A stretch of DNA of 64,000 nucleotides from assembly GCF_001403875.1 (NCBI RefSeq), contig NZ_LN884299.1, forward strand, positions 3,100,117 to 3,164,116. Reading direction: 5' to 3'. The DNA comes from Paenibacillus ihumii. Its GTDB lineage: Bacteria > Bacillota > Bacilli > Paenibacillales > Paenibacillaceae. Below are positions 1 to 9,496 of the stretch, one piece after another (position 1 is the first letter of the stretch; every line of letters starts with the position of its first letter). The notes under the pieces are model-generated. The model saw only the letters and a list, made by a program, of their open reading frames with translations. It searched no databases and was not told where the DNA came from. Position numbers and translations under genes: made by a program.

Positions 1-287
1 AGCCTGCCCTGCCACTCGCGCAGCTTGGCCCGGCGCACGGCTTCCAGAGCCCGCTGCTTCTCTTCACTAACACCAAGCAGAAAGTGCAAATGGGCGCCAA
101 CGACCATAAAGGCAAAGGCCGCCCAAACGATACCGAAGACCGATACCCAGCCCGCGCCGGGGTCAAACGAAATGAGCGGCAAAGCATATACGAGCATGCC
201 CAAGGCCAGAATCAGATAGACTGCGTGCTTCCATTTGTTCCGCTTTTTTTCCTTCTTGATTAAATGCAGCGCCTTCATTGTTTTCAT
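1..287 (-). CDS. Small membrane protein, 3' part cut by the window edge
   Basis: The reading frame opens at ATG 287 behind an AAGGAG site 9 bases upstream and runs off the left edge, so the C-terminus is missing. The visible ~95 residues begin with a Lys/Arg-rich stretch (MKTMKALHLIKKEKKRNK), then two hydrophobic segments (about residues 22-40 and 48-70), then a charged amphipathic tail (SEEKQRALEAVRRAKLREWQ). This is the topology of a small two-helix membrane protein. I do not recognise a family. It lies downstream of yheA on the same strand and may be cotranscribed with it. Confidence 0.6.
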   Translation of the reverse strand, partial: MKTMKALHLIKKEKKRNKWKHAVYLILALGMLVYALPLISFDPGAGWVSVFGIVWAAFAFMVVGAHLHFLLGVSEEKQRALEAVRRAKLREWQGR

Positions 288-393
288 AATCTGCAGCTCC
301 TTCATACGAATCTATAAAATGAATCTATATTCTAGTCTATGAAGGAGACATGCTTAATATGAGACTTGGCCAAAAAAAGCGTAATAAGCCGGA

Positions 394-741
394 TTAGGAG
401 TGCTCCGGGCCATACAGATGCTGCAGACTGTCCGTAATGATTTTATTCACATCCTGGATGATTACGCTCAGGCGTTGCTCCGCATCAAACAGCCGGCGAA
501 TGTTCAAATTCAGGCTCAATACTTCAAACAGCTTCTCCATTTTCTCCATTTCCTCGGCAGACGGCATATCGCCATTCATCATCCGCTGCTGCACTTCATT
601 TTGCTGAAGTCGGAAATCATCCAGCATTCGTTTGCTTTCCGGATCAGCGTCCACCAGCTTCATAGCTGCCGTGATGTCGGCAACCTCCTGACTTTCTTTA
701 AGCGCTTTAGCCAGTTCATGTGCTTTGTCATAAATGTTCAT
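394..741 (-). CDS. yheA: YlbF/YmcA-family protein, YheA-like
   Basis: 115 residues, almost wholly helical and charged, matching the small all-alpha YlbF/YmcA family in length and in the N-terminal pattern (MNIYDKAHELAKALKES). In Bacillus subtilis some members act with RNase Y, but the role of YheA itself is unknown. ATG 741 follows AGGAGG at a spacing of 10. It sits 32 bases after the DUF445 gene on the same strand, reproducing the yheB-yheA order of B. subtilis. The symbol rests on that synteny plus family resemblance. Confidence 0.8.
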   Translation of the reverse strand: MNIYDKAHELAKALKESQEVADITAAMKLVDADPESKRMLDDFRLQQNEVQQRMMNGDMPSAEEMEKMEKLFEVLSLNLNIRRLFDAEQRLSVIIQDVNKIITDSLQHLYGPEHS

Positions 742-773
742 TTAGTTATATCCTCCTAGTATAGAATGATCAG

Positions 774-1940
774 TTACCTTCCAACCCACAGCAGCAGCAG
801 TGATTGGATCAATCCAATCATACCGCCTAGCAGTACCCCAAGCCAGGTAATCGCTCTAAATTCCTTGCCGGATACGCTGAGTATAACCTCCTCCAGCCGC
901 TCTACCGGGAATTTCTGCACCTGCTCCTTGACGAGCTGCGGCAGCCGGATCACCTTCATCGCCGGAGGGATGATTCGGGCAATGATCCCCAGCAAGCGAT
1001 CCGCAATGCCGGGAACAGCTGCTTCCGCTTGGCTGTGCCACGGTGCAAGCAATGAAGAGATCCTTACGCCCTCAGCCCTGGTTATCCAGTCTGCTGCAGG
1101 GAGCTCTTCAAGCTTAGTCCCGATCCAGACCTCCGGCTCGCTCCCTGCCACGGAGGCGAACAGCTCGCCGATCGGCTTCTCTCCGTAGACCTCGAGCCGG
1201 GCTTTGATGGCGGAAGCAACCCTGCTGCGGGCCTCCTCTCCCTGTAGAACGCGGACAAGCGCCGGTGTGAGCCTCTGAACGAGCTTCTCCTCATCCATAA
1301 AAATCGCTGCCATCGTTCCAAGGAAGCCCCCCGTGCTATTCGCAAGGCCGGCGGCCATTTTAGCAAGCAGCCGCTGGCCCTGCGAGCTGAGCAGCTCCTC
1401 TGCTGCAGCTTCCAGGATCGCACCTGCTGCCGCCTCGCTCCAAAGCTGCCGATTGTCGTCGTTCCAGCCGGGGACGATGCTTCTGAGCGGCTTGTGCTCC
1501 CATTCATATTTATGCCAAGCCTGCCGGAATCCCAATTGAAGTATCGCTGTCAGCGCAGCTGCCGTCCTGCCCTTAACCGATTCCCATTCTTCTTCCGACC
1601 ATACATGAAGAGCCGCTTCCTTTACTGTCATGCTGCTGTTCGCCCAGCGACTCAGCAGGGAGCGGAGCTTCTCCTCAGCCTGGCTGCGGAACTCAGGCCG
1701 CAGCACCATCTCCTGAAGCCCTTCCGGAGTCACGAGATAATCCGATACGACGCTGCCCAGAGACTCCGCTATATCATCCCGGCGCTTGGGAATAAGCCCC
1801 GGCGTAAACGGAACGCGCCGCTTGCCGATCATAACCGGGTTCCTCGGGTGAAACAGCATTTTTATCGCAAAATGATTCGTGACTCCGCCTACAAACGCAG
1901 CTATGGAGACGCTGACCATAATGTATAACCAATCTGCCAA
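774..1940 (-). CDS. yheB: DUF445 membrane protein, YheB-like
   Basis: 388 residues with one transmembrane helix at each end (about 5-25 and 362-385) and a long helical middle, as in DUF445 proteins. The N-terminal GGVTNHFAIKMLFHPRNP and GLIPKRRDDIAESLG stretches are typical of the family. Start is TTG 1940, preceded by GGGAGG at a spacing of 8. Located between yheA and the divergent YheC/D array, as in B. subtilis. The biochemical function of DUF445 is not known; a sporulation role is inferred only from its neighbours. Confidence 0.85.
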   Translation of the reverse strand: MADWLYIMVSVSIAAFVGGVTNHFAIKMLFHPRNPVMIGKRRVPFTPGLIPKRRDDIAESLGSVVSDYLVTPEGLQEMVLRPEFRSQAEEKLRSLLSRWANSSMTVKEAALHVWSEEEWESVKGRTAAALTAILQLGFRQAWHKYEWEHKPLRSIVPGWNDDNRQLWSEAAAGAILEAAAEELLSSQGQRLLAKMAAGLANSTGGFLGTMAAIFMDEEKLVQRLTPALVRVLQGEEARSRVASAIKARLEVYGEKPIGELFASVAGSEPEVWIGTKLEELPAADWITRAEGVRISSLLAPWHSQAEAAVPGIADRLLGIIARIIPPAMKVIRLPQLVKEQVQKFPVERLEEVILSVSGKEFRAITWLGVLLGGMIGLIQSLLLLWVGR

Positions 1941-2124
1941 CCTGAAATCCTCCCTGTATATCCCTAAGTATCACTAACGAGCCTAATTATTTCGCCAATA
2001 TCTAGGCGACTGTCACAATTTGCAGCACGCTATGCGTCTGTACGTGTCGTCAGCCTGCTTGATAGGCCTGGAATCTCCGCCATTCGCCTGCTTTTGCTCA
2101 AAGTTATTTCAAAGATGGGTTAAT

Positions 2125-2152
2125 CACCAAGGATTCTATGTCCTCATATGAT
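2125..2152 (+). promoter_or_regulatory. Candidate sigma-K-type promoter for the YheC/D array
   Basis: CACC at 2125-2128, 16 bases, then CATATGAT at 2145-2152. This fits the late mother-cell sigma-K pattern (AC, 16-17 bases, CATAnnnTA) except for the last base. It lies about 65 bases before the first ATG of the array. The same -35/spacer/-10 layout recurs before the cupin gene at 61304. Prediction by eye only. Confidence 0.4.
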
Positions 2153-2218
2153 GCATTACATGTATTTACGAAGACGCATCCAAGACATCAAGCCTAAGCT
2201 TGGAAGGAGATCCGCTTC

Positions 2219-3586
2219 ATGCACTCCAAAAAAATAAAAGTACAAATCATGAACTCGGGTTTGCTGGAGGATGACTGTCTCGTACTTGGAGAACTGCTCA
2301 TCAAGCAGTTGAAAATCCCGACCAATCATCCGCTTCAGCTGTCCTTCGGTTCATTCCGGCACAATGTCAAAGTCATTCCCTTGTCCCGGCTAGAGGGGAT
2401 CCGGATCAGCCAGAAGCTTGCCAAAAGCATGGCTCTTCCAGCAAGGTCGACGCTTCGGATCATTTATCGTCCCCATTCCTCCACGATTCAGCTCGGACCG
2501 GTCCTCGGGGTACTAATCAGCCAAGACTACCCGGAGGCTTTCGAAAGGCCCTTCGGTCCAATCACCTTATTCTGCCGGGAGCTCGTTAACGCTTGTCAAC
2601 GGCAAGGAGTCTTTGTGTATTTCTTTACGCCATCCCATATCGGGAGCAGCAGCTCCAATGTAACGGGATGGATTTATGCGGATGGCTGGAGGAAAACCGA
2701 GCTTCCTGCCGCAAACGTCTTCTACAACCGTCTGACATCGCGCAAATTGGAGAATAAACCTAGCGTACAGCATTTCATGAAAGAAGTAAAATCCCTCTAC
2801 GGCAGCCACTATTTCAACGAAAAATTTCTGGATAAAACCGAGGTGTTCGATGCCCTCAGCCACGCTCCGCTCCTGTCGGCGTACATGCCTGAATCGCATC
2901 TGCTCCGCAATTACGCGATGCTGAGATCCATGTGCAGCAAACACCCGATCGTCTTCCTCAAACCGATCAAGGGCAGCCTCGGCAAGGGCATTATTCGGAT
3001 ATCCCGGCTGGAGGGGGGAGGCTATCAGGCGCTAACCGTACAGGTGGGCGGCACCCAGAAGCAAAATTATGCAAGTCTTGCCAAGCTCTTCTCATCCCTG
3101 TCCGGCAAAATGAAATCGACGCGCTACCAGATTCAGCAAGGGCTCCATCTCATGATGATGGATCGGCGTCCGGTAGATTTCCGCGCGCTGGTGCAAAAGA
3201 ATCGGCTCGGAAAATGGAACATCACCTCCATCGTCGCCCGGATCGCCGGAAATCAGCATTTCGTATCCAACCTGGCACGGGGGGGCTCGCTCTGCTCGTT
3301 AAAGGACGCGGTCTCGCGCAGCATGCTTCCGCCCAAAATCAAGGCGAAACTAAGCGCCAGACTGAAAAAGGCGGCGCTCGATATCGCTATCGGCATCGAT
3401 GAGCATATCCCGGCCCATTTTGGCGAACTGGGCATTGACCTTGCAGTCGATCAGCAAGGACGAATCTGGCTGCTGGAAGTCAACTCCAAGCCCTCGAAGA
3501 ACGATAATACGCCGATTGGCGGGAGCAAGATCCGTCCTTCCGTCAAACAAGTCATTGAATATTCTCGCTTCTTGTCCGGCTTCTAA
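2219..3586 (+). CDS. YheC/YheD-family ATP-grasp, endospore-coat-associated (paralogue 1, long form)
   Basis: 455 residues. An N-terminal domain of about 95 residues precedes a YheC/D ATP-grasp domain: nucleotide-binding FLKPIKGSLGKGII near residue 244 and metal-binding LLEVNSKPSK near 417, followed by the usual IRPSVKQVIEYSRFL end. B. subtilis YheC and YheD are spore-coat-associated; the reaction is unknown, though ATP-grasp enzymes usually ligate a carboxylate to an amine. ATG 2219 has a GGAAGGAG site. First gene of five tandem homologues, all plus strand. Confidence 0.85.
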   Translation: MHSKKIKVQIMNSGLLEDDCLVLGELLIKQLKIPTNHPLQLSFGSFRHNVKVIPLSRLEGIRISQKLAKSMALPARSTLRIIYRPHSSTIQLGPVLGVLISQDYPEAFERPFGPITLFCRELVNACQRQGVFVYFFTPSHIGSSSSNVTGWIYADGWRKTELPAANVFYNRLTSRKLENKPSVQHFMKEVKSLYGSHYFNEKFLDKTEVFDALSHAPLLSAYMPESHLLRNYAMLRSMCSKHPIVFLKPIKGSLGKGIIRISRLEGGGYQALTVQVGGTQKQNYASLAKLFSSLSGKMKSTRYQIQQGLHLMMMDRRPVDFRALVQKNRLGKWNITSIVARIAGNQHFVSNLARGGSLCSLKDAVSRSMLPPKIKAKLSARLKKAALDIAIGIDEHIPAHFGELGIDLAVDQQGRIWLLEVNSKPSKNDNTPIGGSKIRPSVKQVIEYSRFLSGF

Positions 3587-3605
3587 CAAGGAGGAATTCG
3601 AAAAT

Positions 3606-4724
3606 ATGAGCTCAGCTCCTCAAGGAATCGTAGGCATTATGGTAGGCGAATGCAACGGCCCCCTCCCATTTGCAGAAGCAGCGTTTTGCCGCCAATTATG
3701 CCAAATTGGCCATCAGCAGGGAATGACGATATACGTATTTTGTCCAGGATGGGTAACGACCAGCCGCAGAAGCATTCCTGGATATACGTTTGAGAACGGA
3801 AAATGGATACGCAAGCCATTTCCAGCCCCGGAAATCATTTATGACCGCTGCATTTCCCATGACAAGAAACAGCAGCGCCGCAAGCAGCGCTGCCTGGAAA
3901 TATTGACCGGACTTCAGCCCTTCGTATATTTAGCCCGTGGACTTACAGGCAAGTGGTCCGTCTATCAAGCCCTGAGAAAAAACAGCCTATTCGTCCCTTA
4001 TCTCCCCGATACAGTCCGATATGAAGGCTCTCTCCAATTAAGCCAATGGCTGTCTGATCACGGCGGCGAAGCCTTCCTTAAGCCGCAAAACGGCACGCAC
4101 GGCAAACGGACCCTGCATGTCAAGGAATCGGATGAGCCGGAAGAGGCGCTTATATTGACCGGCAGAGACAGAAGCAACCAATTGTTCCGCAAGAAATTCC
4201 GATCCAAGCAGGACGGACTTGATTGGATACGACGCTTCATTGGGTCAAGGCTATTTTTGCTCCAGCCCTATTTGCAGCTGAGCAATGCCAAAGGAGAGCC
4301 CTTTGATGTCAGAGTGCTCATGCAAAAAGGTGAAAACGGCTTGTGGAGTATGACCGGGATGGCCGTACGGGCCGGACGCAAGGACTCCCTTACCTCTAAC
4401 CTGCATGGAGGCGGAAACGCTTATAAGGCCCTCCCTTTTCTCAGCAAGGAGCTGGGCCATCGTTTCGGGATAAGGGCCGTGCAAATCATACGTTTTTTGT
4501 CGGAGGCTATCCCCGGCCATCTGGAGGCCCATTTCGGCAGGCTGGCTGAGCTCGGGATTGATTTTGGCGTCGATCGCAGGGGACATGTATGGATTCTAGA
4601 AGTTAACTCCAAGCCCGGCAGATCCTCCTTGTTCCGCATCGGCGACATCCAGGGGGCTCGAAAATCCGTGGAGAATCCGATACAGTACGCCCGGTACTTG
4701 CTGCTCCGCAAAACTTTAGCCTGA
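3606..4724 (+). CDS. YheC/YheD-family ATP-grasp (paralogue 2, short form)
   Basis: 372 residues from ATG 3606, which follows AAGGAGG at a spacing of 8. The frame is open further upstream, inside the previous gene, but that extension has no ribosome site and does not match its paralogues. It lacks the ~95-residue N-terminal domain of paralogues 1 and 3. ATP-grasp landmarks: AFLKPQNGTHGKRTL in the nucleotide loop and WILEVNSKPGRSSLF near the C-terminus. 19 bases separate it from paralogue 1, so the two are surely cotranscribed. Confidence 0.85.
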   Translation: MSSAPQGIVGIMVGECNGPLPFAEAAFCRQLCQIGHQQGMTIYVFCPGWVTTSRRSIPGYTFENGKWIRKPFPAPEIIYDRCISHDKKQQRRKQRCLEILTGLQPFVYLARGLTGKWSVYQALRKNSLFVPYLPDTVRYEGSLQLSQWLSDHGGEAFLKPQNGTHGKRTLHVKESDEPEEALILTGRDRSNQLFRKKFRSKQDGLDWIRRFIGSRLFLLQPYLQLSNAKGEPFDVRVLMQKGENGLWSMTGMAVRAGRKDSLTSNLHGGGNAYKALPFLSKELGHRFGIRAVQIIRFLSEAIPGHLEAHFGRLAELGIDFGVDRRGHVWILEVNSKPGRSSLFRIGDIQGARKSVENPIQYARYLLLRKTLA

Positions 4725-4808
4725 TCTATGAGCCTTTTCATTTTGCAAAAATGGAGCCTTGGGCTTTTGAAGTGCTTTGCTTCGCAATACGTTTAGGAGG
4801 ATAAATTC

Positions 4809-6182
4809 ATGAGCTTGACTTTCTGCAACGTCCATTTCACGCAGCAGCCTCAAAGGGTTGTCTACGTGTCGGGATCTTTAATGAAGAACCTGAAACTGTC
4901 AGGGAAAAAGTCAGTCCATCTCAGGCTTGGCCAAGAACGCATTCCTGCTGCAGTCAAACCGATTCATAAGCCGGGGAATCATCTATATCTCGCTACGGGC
5001 GTTCGCAAAGGAATTAAAATTCCGAAATCAGGAGGCGTGTTTCTCCGCAGTCTCCAAGAGGGCGAGGTACAGATCGGCCCGCTTATCGGCGTGCTGTCCG
5101 ACGGGCCTACCAATTCGTCCGACAATCCTTTCGGCTCCAGAACCAGCTTCATCAAGCAGCTTCTCAAGCAAGGAAGCAAGCAATCCTACATTTTTGCCTT
5201 CACCCCGCGGGATATCAATTGGGAGCAAGAGACAGTCAACGGCTATTTCCTGGGAGAGTCCGGACGATTCCATCGCAAGAAGGTTTCTCTCCCGGATGTC
5301 GTCTATAACCGCTTGCCGAGCCGCAGAGCTGAGACGACAACCCCCATCAACCAACTGCGGGAACGGTTCATCCGCAGAAAAATCCCGTTCTTTAACTGGA
5401 GCTTCTTTAATAAATCGGATATTTACAGACTGCTGGAAAGAGACAGCTCAGTTAACCGCTACGTCCCAGAATCCATTATGAATCCCACGCCCGAACAAAT
5501 TAAGGATTTGCTAGATAGGCATTCGCTCATTTATTACAAGCCGAACAACGGAAGCCTCGGCAACGGCATTTACAGATTATCCTACATTCCCAAAAACGGT
5601 TATTACGCCCGTTACCGTAAAACAGGAAGTAATGCGCTGCTGCGCTTCAGTTCCTTCGGAAGTCTCATCCGAACCCTGCAGGCCAGGCATGGGCGCCAGC
5701 TGCGGAGCTATGTGGCCCAGCAAGGCATCCGTCTCATTGAAATAGACGGCTGCCCGATCGATTTCCGATTCCATATGCATAAAAACGGCCGGAACAATTG
5801 GGTAGTCGTAGGCATCGGAGCCAAGAAGGCGGGAAAAGGCAGCGTAACGACGCATCTCAAAAACGGCGGTTCGCTGCTCACTCCCGAACAAGCGCTCAGC
5901 CGCGCCTTCGGCGCCCGAGCCGACGAGGTGCTAAGGCATGCCAAGAGCGTCGCCATTACGCTGGCTGAGGCGATCGAGTATCACCATCAGCATTTGATTG
6001 GAGAAATCGGCTTTGATATCGGAATAGACAAGGATGAAAAAATCTGGATGTTCGAGGCCAATGCCAAGCCGGGAAGATCCATATTCCAGCACCCTTCCCT
6101 GAAAGCCGAAGGCAAAGCATCCATCGAGCATATTTTAGAACACTGCCTCTATCTCAGTAAATTCCGGAGGAGGGAAGGCTGA
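4809..6182 (+). CDS. YheC/YheD-family ATP-grasp (paralogue 3, long form)
   Basis: 457 residues: N-terminal domain (about 1-100) plus ATP-grasp domain with YYKPNNGSLGNGIYRL and a C-terminal IWMFEANAKPGRSIF, where the usual E-V-N-S is replaced by E-A-N-A. ATG 4809 has a TTAGGAGG site. The gap of 84 bases from paralogue 2 is the largest inside the array. The stop codon overlaps the next start (TGATG at 6180-6184), so translation is coupled to paralogue 4. Confidence 0.85.
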   Translation: MSLTFCNVHFTQQPQRVVYVSGSLMKNLKLSGKKSVHLRLGQERIPAAVKPIHKPGNHLYLATGVRKGIKIPKSGGVFLRSLQEGEVQIGPLIGVLSDGPTNSSDNPFGSRTSFIKQLLKQGSKQSYIFAFTPRDINWEQETVNGYFLGESGRFHRKKVSLPDVVYNRLPSRRAETTTPINQLRERFIRRKIPFFNWSFFNKSDIYRLLERDSSVNRYVPESIMNPTPEQIKDLLDRHSLIYYKPNNGSLGNGIYRLSYIPKNGYYARYRKTGSNALLRFSSFGSLIRTLQARHGRQLRSYVAQQGIRLIEIDGCPIDFRFHMHKNGRNNWVVVGIGAKKAGKGSVTTHLKNGGSLLTPEQALSRAFGARADEVLRHAKSVAITLAEAIEYHHQHLIGEIGFDIGIDKDEKIWMFEANAKPGRSIFQHPSLKAEGKASIEHILEHCLYLSKFRRREG

Positions 6183-7306
6183 TGAGCCATCTCTTAATCG
6201 ACAGAAAGCCTGTCGTCGCCGTGCTGACCGTGGCGGATCCCGATTGCCTGTTCCGCGGAAACAAAGCCAATTTCAAAGATATCGTCAACACCGGGAAGGA
6301 TTTGAATTTTCCCGTATATGTCGTAACGACCAAGGATTTGAAGCTGTCCGCCAAACGGATTCGCGGCTATCAATACAATACGGGCGATAAAGCTTGGATG
6401 AAGCAGTGGTTCCCTCTTCCCGACGTCATCTATAATCGGATCCCGCAGCGGGAAGACGAACGCAAACGAAGCGTCCGCGAAAAAATCCAGGAATGCCTGC
6501 TGCATGAATCGATCCAAATCTATAATCCCTATTTCTTCAACAAGCGCAAGCTGTTCGAGTGGCTCCGGAAAAACCGCTCCACCAGGGCGCTTGTTCCCGA
6601 TACCAAGCGGCTGCTTGGCCCCAAGACGCTGGCCTCCATGCTTGCGACCTATGAGAAGCTTTATCTGAAGCCCGAAAGCGGCAAGGCCGGCAAGGGAATC
6701 ATGCTGCTGCAATATGAAGCTGAACATGCTAAGCCCTACCAATTAACGATTCAGGGCAGGAAATACAGACATATCGTATATCGTACGGCCAATTTAGGAT
6801 ATCTGTGGAAGAGAATCAAGACAGAGATGAACAATACCCCCTATATTATGCAGGAAGCTATCCAGCTCGCGACGTACAAGGATCGCAATTTCGACTTGCG
6901 CGTGCTCGTTCAAAAGACGGGAAAAGGGATATGGATGGTCACCGGGGTAGGCGCACGGCTGGCCGGTCTAAAGCGGATTACGACCCACGTGCCGCAGGGC
7001 GGCAGCATCGAGTCGCCTGAAAAGCTGCTGAATCCGTCGTTCGGAAGCGAAATGGCCACGCTGATCCTGAACCGCCTGAAGTCCAATGCCGTGCTGATCG
7101 CCAAACAGATCGAGAAGGCCTCCGGGCATATGCTGGGAGAGATGTCGATGGATCTCGGTATAGATACAGAAGGAAATATGTGGTTCTTCGAGGCGAACAG
7201 CAAGCCGATGAAATTTGATGAACCGCAAATCCGCAAAAAGTCGCTGGAGCGCATTTTTCAATACAGCCAGCATTTGGTCAATCAGCTTAAGAAGCCGGTT
7301 CCCTAG
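6182..7306 (+). CDS. YheC/YheD-family ATP-grasp (paralogue 4, short form)
   Basis: 374 residues without the long-form N-terminal domain. Features: LYLKPESGKAGKGIMLL (nucleotide-binding loop), FDLRVLVQKTGKGIWMVTG, and MWFFEANSKPMKF (metal-binding segment). The start ATG overlaps the stop of paralogue 3 by one base, and the GGAGG site lies within the last codons of that gene. Expected to work with its array mates in spore-envelope assembly; the substrate is unknown. Confidence 0.85.
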   Translation: MSHLLIDRKPVVAVLTVADPDCLFRGNKANFKDIVNTGKDLNFPVYVVTTKDLKLSAKRIRGYQYNTGDKAWMKQWFPLPDVIYNRIPQREDERKRSVREKIQECLLHESIQIYNPYFFNKRKLFEWLRKNRSTRALVPDTKRLLGPKTLASMLATYEKLYLKPESGKAGKGIMLLQYEAEHAKPYQLTIQGRKYRHIVYRTANLGYLWKRIKTEMNNTPYIMQEAIQLATYKDRNFDLRVLVQKTGKGIWMVTGVGARLAGLKRITTHVPQGGSIESPEKLLNPSFGSEMATLILNRLKSNAVLIAKQIEKASGHMLGEMSMDLGIDTEGNMWFFEANSKPMKFDEPQIRKKSLERIFQYSQHLVNQLKKPVP

Positions 7307-7351
7307 CCCGAGCCCTAAGAACCCCACTACCAGACAAAGAAGGTGAACGTA

Positions 7352-8455
7352 TTGTCTCAACCCGTCCTTGGCATATTGACGCTGTATATGAATGACAGAA
7401 AGCAGCTAGAGGAACGGCATATTTATCAGAAAATGATTACAGAAGGCCAGAAAATCGGATTGGATGTTTTCGTGTTTACGCCGTCGGATGTGTATGATAA
7501 GAAAAAAATGATTTATGCCCTGAACTACGATCCAAAATCAAGAAGATGGTCCCGAAAGTGGCGCAGCTTTCCGCATCTAATTTTTGACCGGGGGCGTATC
7601 CAGAGGAATAAGCGCTTCGAGCAGCTCGTCAGATTTCGCAGCCGCTACGGCAACCTGACATTCCTGAATCGGCCGCTTCGGGATAAGTGGACGATATACC
7701 AGCTCCTCTCCCGCAAGCCGAGGTTCAAGCCCCACCTGCCGGATACGGCCATATTCCAGGATATGAGCGATGTGCACCGACTCATGCGCTACCATTCCAG
7801 CATTTATGTTAAACCGATGCAGGGAACGGGAGGAAGAGGCATTCTGCGCGTGGACCGAGTTGGACCGGAAACCTATCTCATCCAAGGGCGCAAGCTAAGC
7901 AGGAGGATTATTCCAGTCCAGAAGGTCCACAAGGCAAGGCTCGCCCCGTATCTGCTGCGCTGGAAGGGCAAGAAGCGCTATATGGTACAGCAAGGGATCA
8001 ATATCAAGCTGCCGAACGGCCGGGTGCATGATTATCGCATGCTCGTCCAGAAGAGCGGGACAGGACGCTGGGAAGTTACCGGGTGTGCCGGAAGGGTCGG
8101 TCCTCCCCGAAGCGTAACCTCCAATTTGCATGGCGGAGGCCATGCTGTCCCGATGGGCACGCTCCTGAAGCATTCCAATCATAGCGAGGAGAAGCGGGCG
8201 GAGATCCGGCGAACGGCAGAGAAGCTCAGCCTCGATATCGCTGCAACGCTTGAAGCTAATTTCGGAGCGCTTTGCGAGCTGGCCCTGGATCTCGCCATCG
8301 ATCCCAGCGGAATGGTATATGTGCTTGAGGTCAATCCGAAGCCGGCACGCGAGGTATTCATCCAATCCGGCGATTCCGATGCTTACCGTATGGCCATCGT
8401 AAGGCCGCTTGAGTACGCCTTATGGTTATATAAACAAAGAGCCGCCCCTTCCTGA
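7352..8455 (+). CDS. YheC/YheD-family ATP-grasp (paralogue 5, short form)
   Basis: 367 residues if translation starts at TTG 7352, six bases after AAGGTG; a GTG three codons earlier (7343) sits inside that Shine-Dalgarno and is less likely. ATP-grasp landmarks: IYVKPMQGTGGRGILRV, YRMLVQKSGTGRWEVTG and VYVLEVNPKPAREVF. Last gene of the array; its stop lies inside the rho-independent terminator at 8441-8470. Confidence 0.8.
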   Translation: MSQPVLGILTLYMNDRKQLEERHIYQKMITEGQKIGLDVFVFTPSDVYDKKKMIYALNYDPKSRRWSRKWRSFPHLIFDRGRIQRNKRFEQLVRFRSRYGNLTFLNRPLRDKWTIYQLLSRKPRFKPHLPDTAIFQDMSDVHRLMRYHSSIYVKPMQGTGGRGILRVDRVGPETYLIQGRKLSRRIIPVQKVHKARLAPYLLRWKGKKRYMVQQGINIKLPNGRVHDYRMLVQKSGTGRWEVTGCAGRVGPPRSVTSNLHGGGHAVPMGTLLKHSNHSEEKRAEIRRTAEKLSLDIAATLEANFGALCELALDLAIDPSGMVYVLEVNPKPAREVFIQSGDSDAYRMAIVRPLEYALWLYKQRAAPS

Positions 8456-8470
8456 CGGAAAGGGCGGCTT
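8441..8470. terminator. Bidirectional terminator between YheC/D array and HAD gene
   Basis: GC-rich stem (GCCGCCCCTTCC / GGAAAGGGCGGC) with loop TGAC, an A-run on the left and a short T-run on the right. It can end both the plus-strand array and the minus-strand HAD gene whose 3' end lies 19 bases away. Confidence 0.75.
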
Positions 8471-8488
8471 AGTCTATTTGGCATCTGG

Positions 8489-9199
8489 CTATCCTTGTTT
8501 TTCAAGTTCTACAGCTTGATCATACAGCCGAATCAGTTCATCGAAGGAGGCGATCAGCCGATCGGCTCCCTCCAGCTCCTGCCCTTGGCCGAACCCGGCA
8601 TAGGCGCAGCCGATCACCGTCTGGCCGTTCTCTTTGCCCGCCTCGACGTCAGAGGAACGGTCGCCGATCATCCAGGCGCTGCTTACGCCATGCTGATCAA
8701 GCAGCAGCCGAACCAAATCAACCTTGGAGGCTGTCTGATACTCGCCAGCGCTATAAATGCCCTCGAACAGAGATGCTATGCCATGGGCATTCGCGACCTC
8801 TTTGACATAATGCTCCAGGCCATTGCTCGCCACGAACAGGCGAACCCCTCGCTCCTGCAGCTTCTTCAAAGTCTCTGCTACAAGGGGATACAGCTCTGTA
8901 TCATATTCCTTCAAACCGACAAGCTCAAATTCCAGCAGCAATTCGTCTGCACGCCGATGGACGGTCACATCATGATCCGGGAGCACTCTCTTCCAGATGT
9001 CATCCAGCAGCATGCCAAGCCCGCCAAGGATTCTTTCTTCCGGCGGCGTCTCCCCGCTATACAGCTTCTCTTCCCTCAGCTGGTCGAATAAGCGGTGATA
9101 TACCGGAATAAGCAAGGTTTCCGTTCTGAACAGCGTGCCGTCCATGTCAAAGATCATCGCTTCCGGTCTTATGAGTCGTGTAGTTTGGGTGGTTTCCAT
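8489..9199 (-). CDS. HAD-family hydrolase
   Basis: 236 residues. Motif I FDMDGTLFRTE (Asp18 nucleophile, Asp20), motif II ASNGLEHYVK, and motif IV MIGDRSSDVEAG identify a haloacid-dehalogenase phosphatase with a helical cap between motifs I and II, like phosphoglycolate phosphatase or beta-phosphoglucomutase relatives. The substrate cannot be read from sequence. It stands alone between the YheC/D array (convergent) and the plus-strand amidase gene. Confidence 0.8.
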   Translation of the reverse strand: METTQTTRLIRPEAMIFDMDGTLFRTETLLIPVYHRLFDQLREEKLYSGETPPEERILGGLGMLLDDIWKRVLPDHDVTVHRRADELLLEFELVGLKEYDTELYPLVAETLKKLQERGVRLFVASNGLEHYVKEVANAHGIASLFEGIYSAGEYQTASKVDLVRLLLDQHGVSSAWMIGDRSSDVEAGKENGQTVIGCAYAGFGQGQELEGADRLIASFDELIRLYDQAVELEKQG

Positions 9200-9496
9200 G
9201 TCAGCGTCCTTCCTGTCATTGTAATAGCCCCATGATATTCCAAAGCGAAGGCCTTGTAAACCCCTGTTTAGCTATAAGTTTCCTGCTTAGAAAAGCGTTC
9301 TGCGGATATCCTATCCATTGCAGCCAGGTCAGTGGCAAAGCGAATAGAATGCACAATATATAGCAAAAACTACCCCTAAGAAACTGGCTATGTCAATGGT
9401 TGCCGCCTAAATGCAGAAATTCTCCAAAATTAAGGGCGTAAAGCGAAAAATACAAAAAAAGGAGCATGAGTAGCGTGATCGTTTCTGCCAGCCTGG

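Noticed and set aside
1941..2120. Promoter for yheB/yheA on the minus strand
   Set aside because: Several CATA and TATA-like words exist but none has a matching -35 at a fitting distance.
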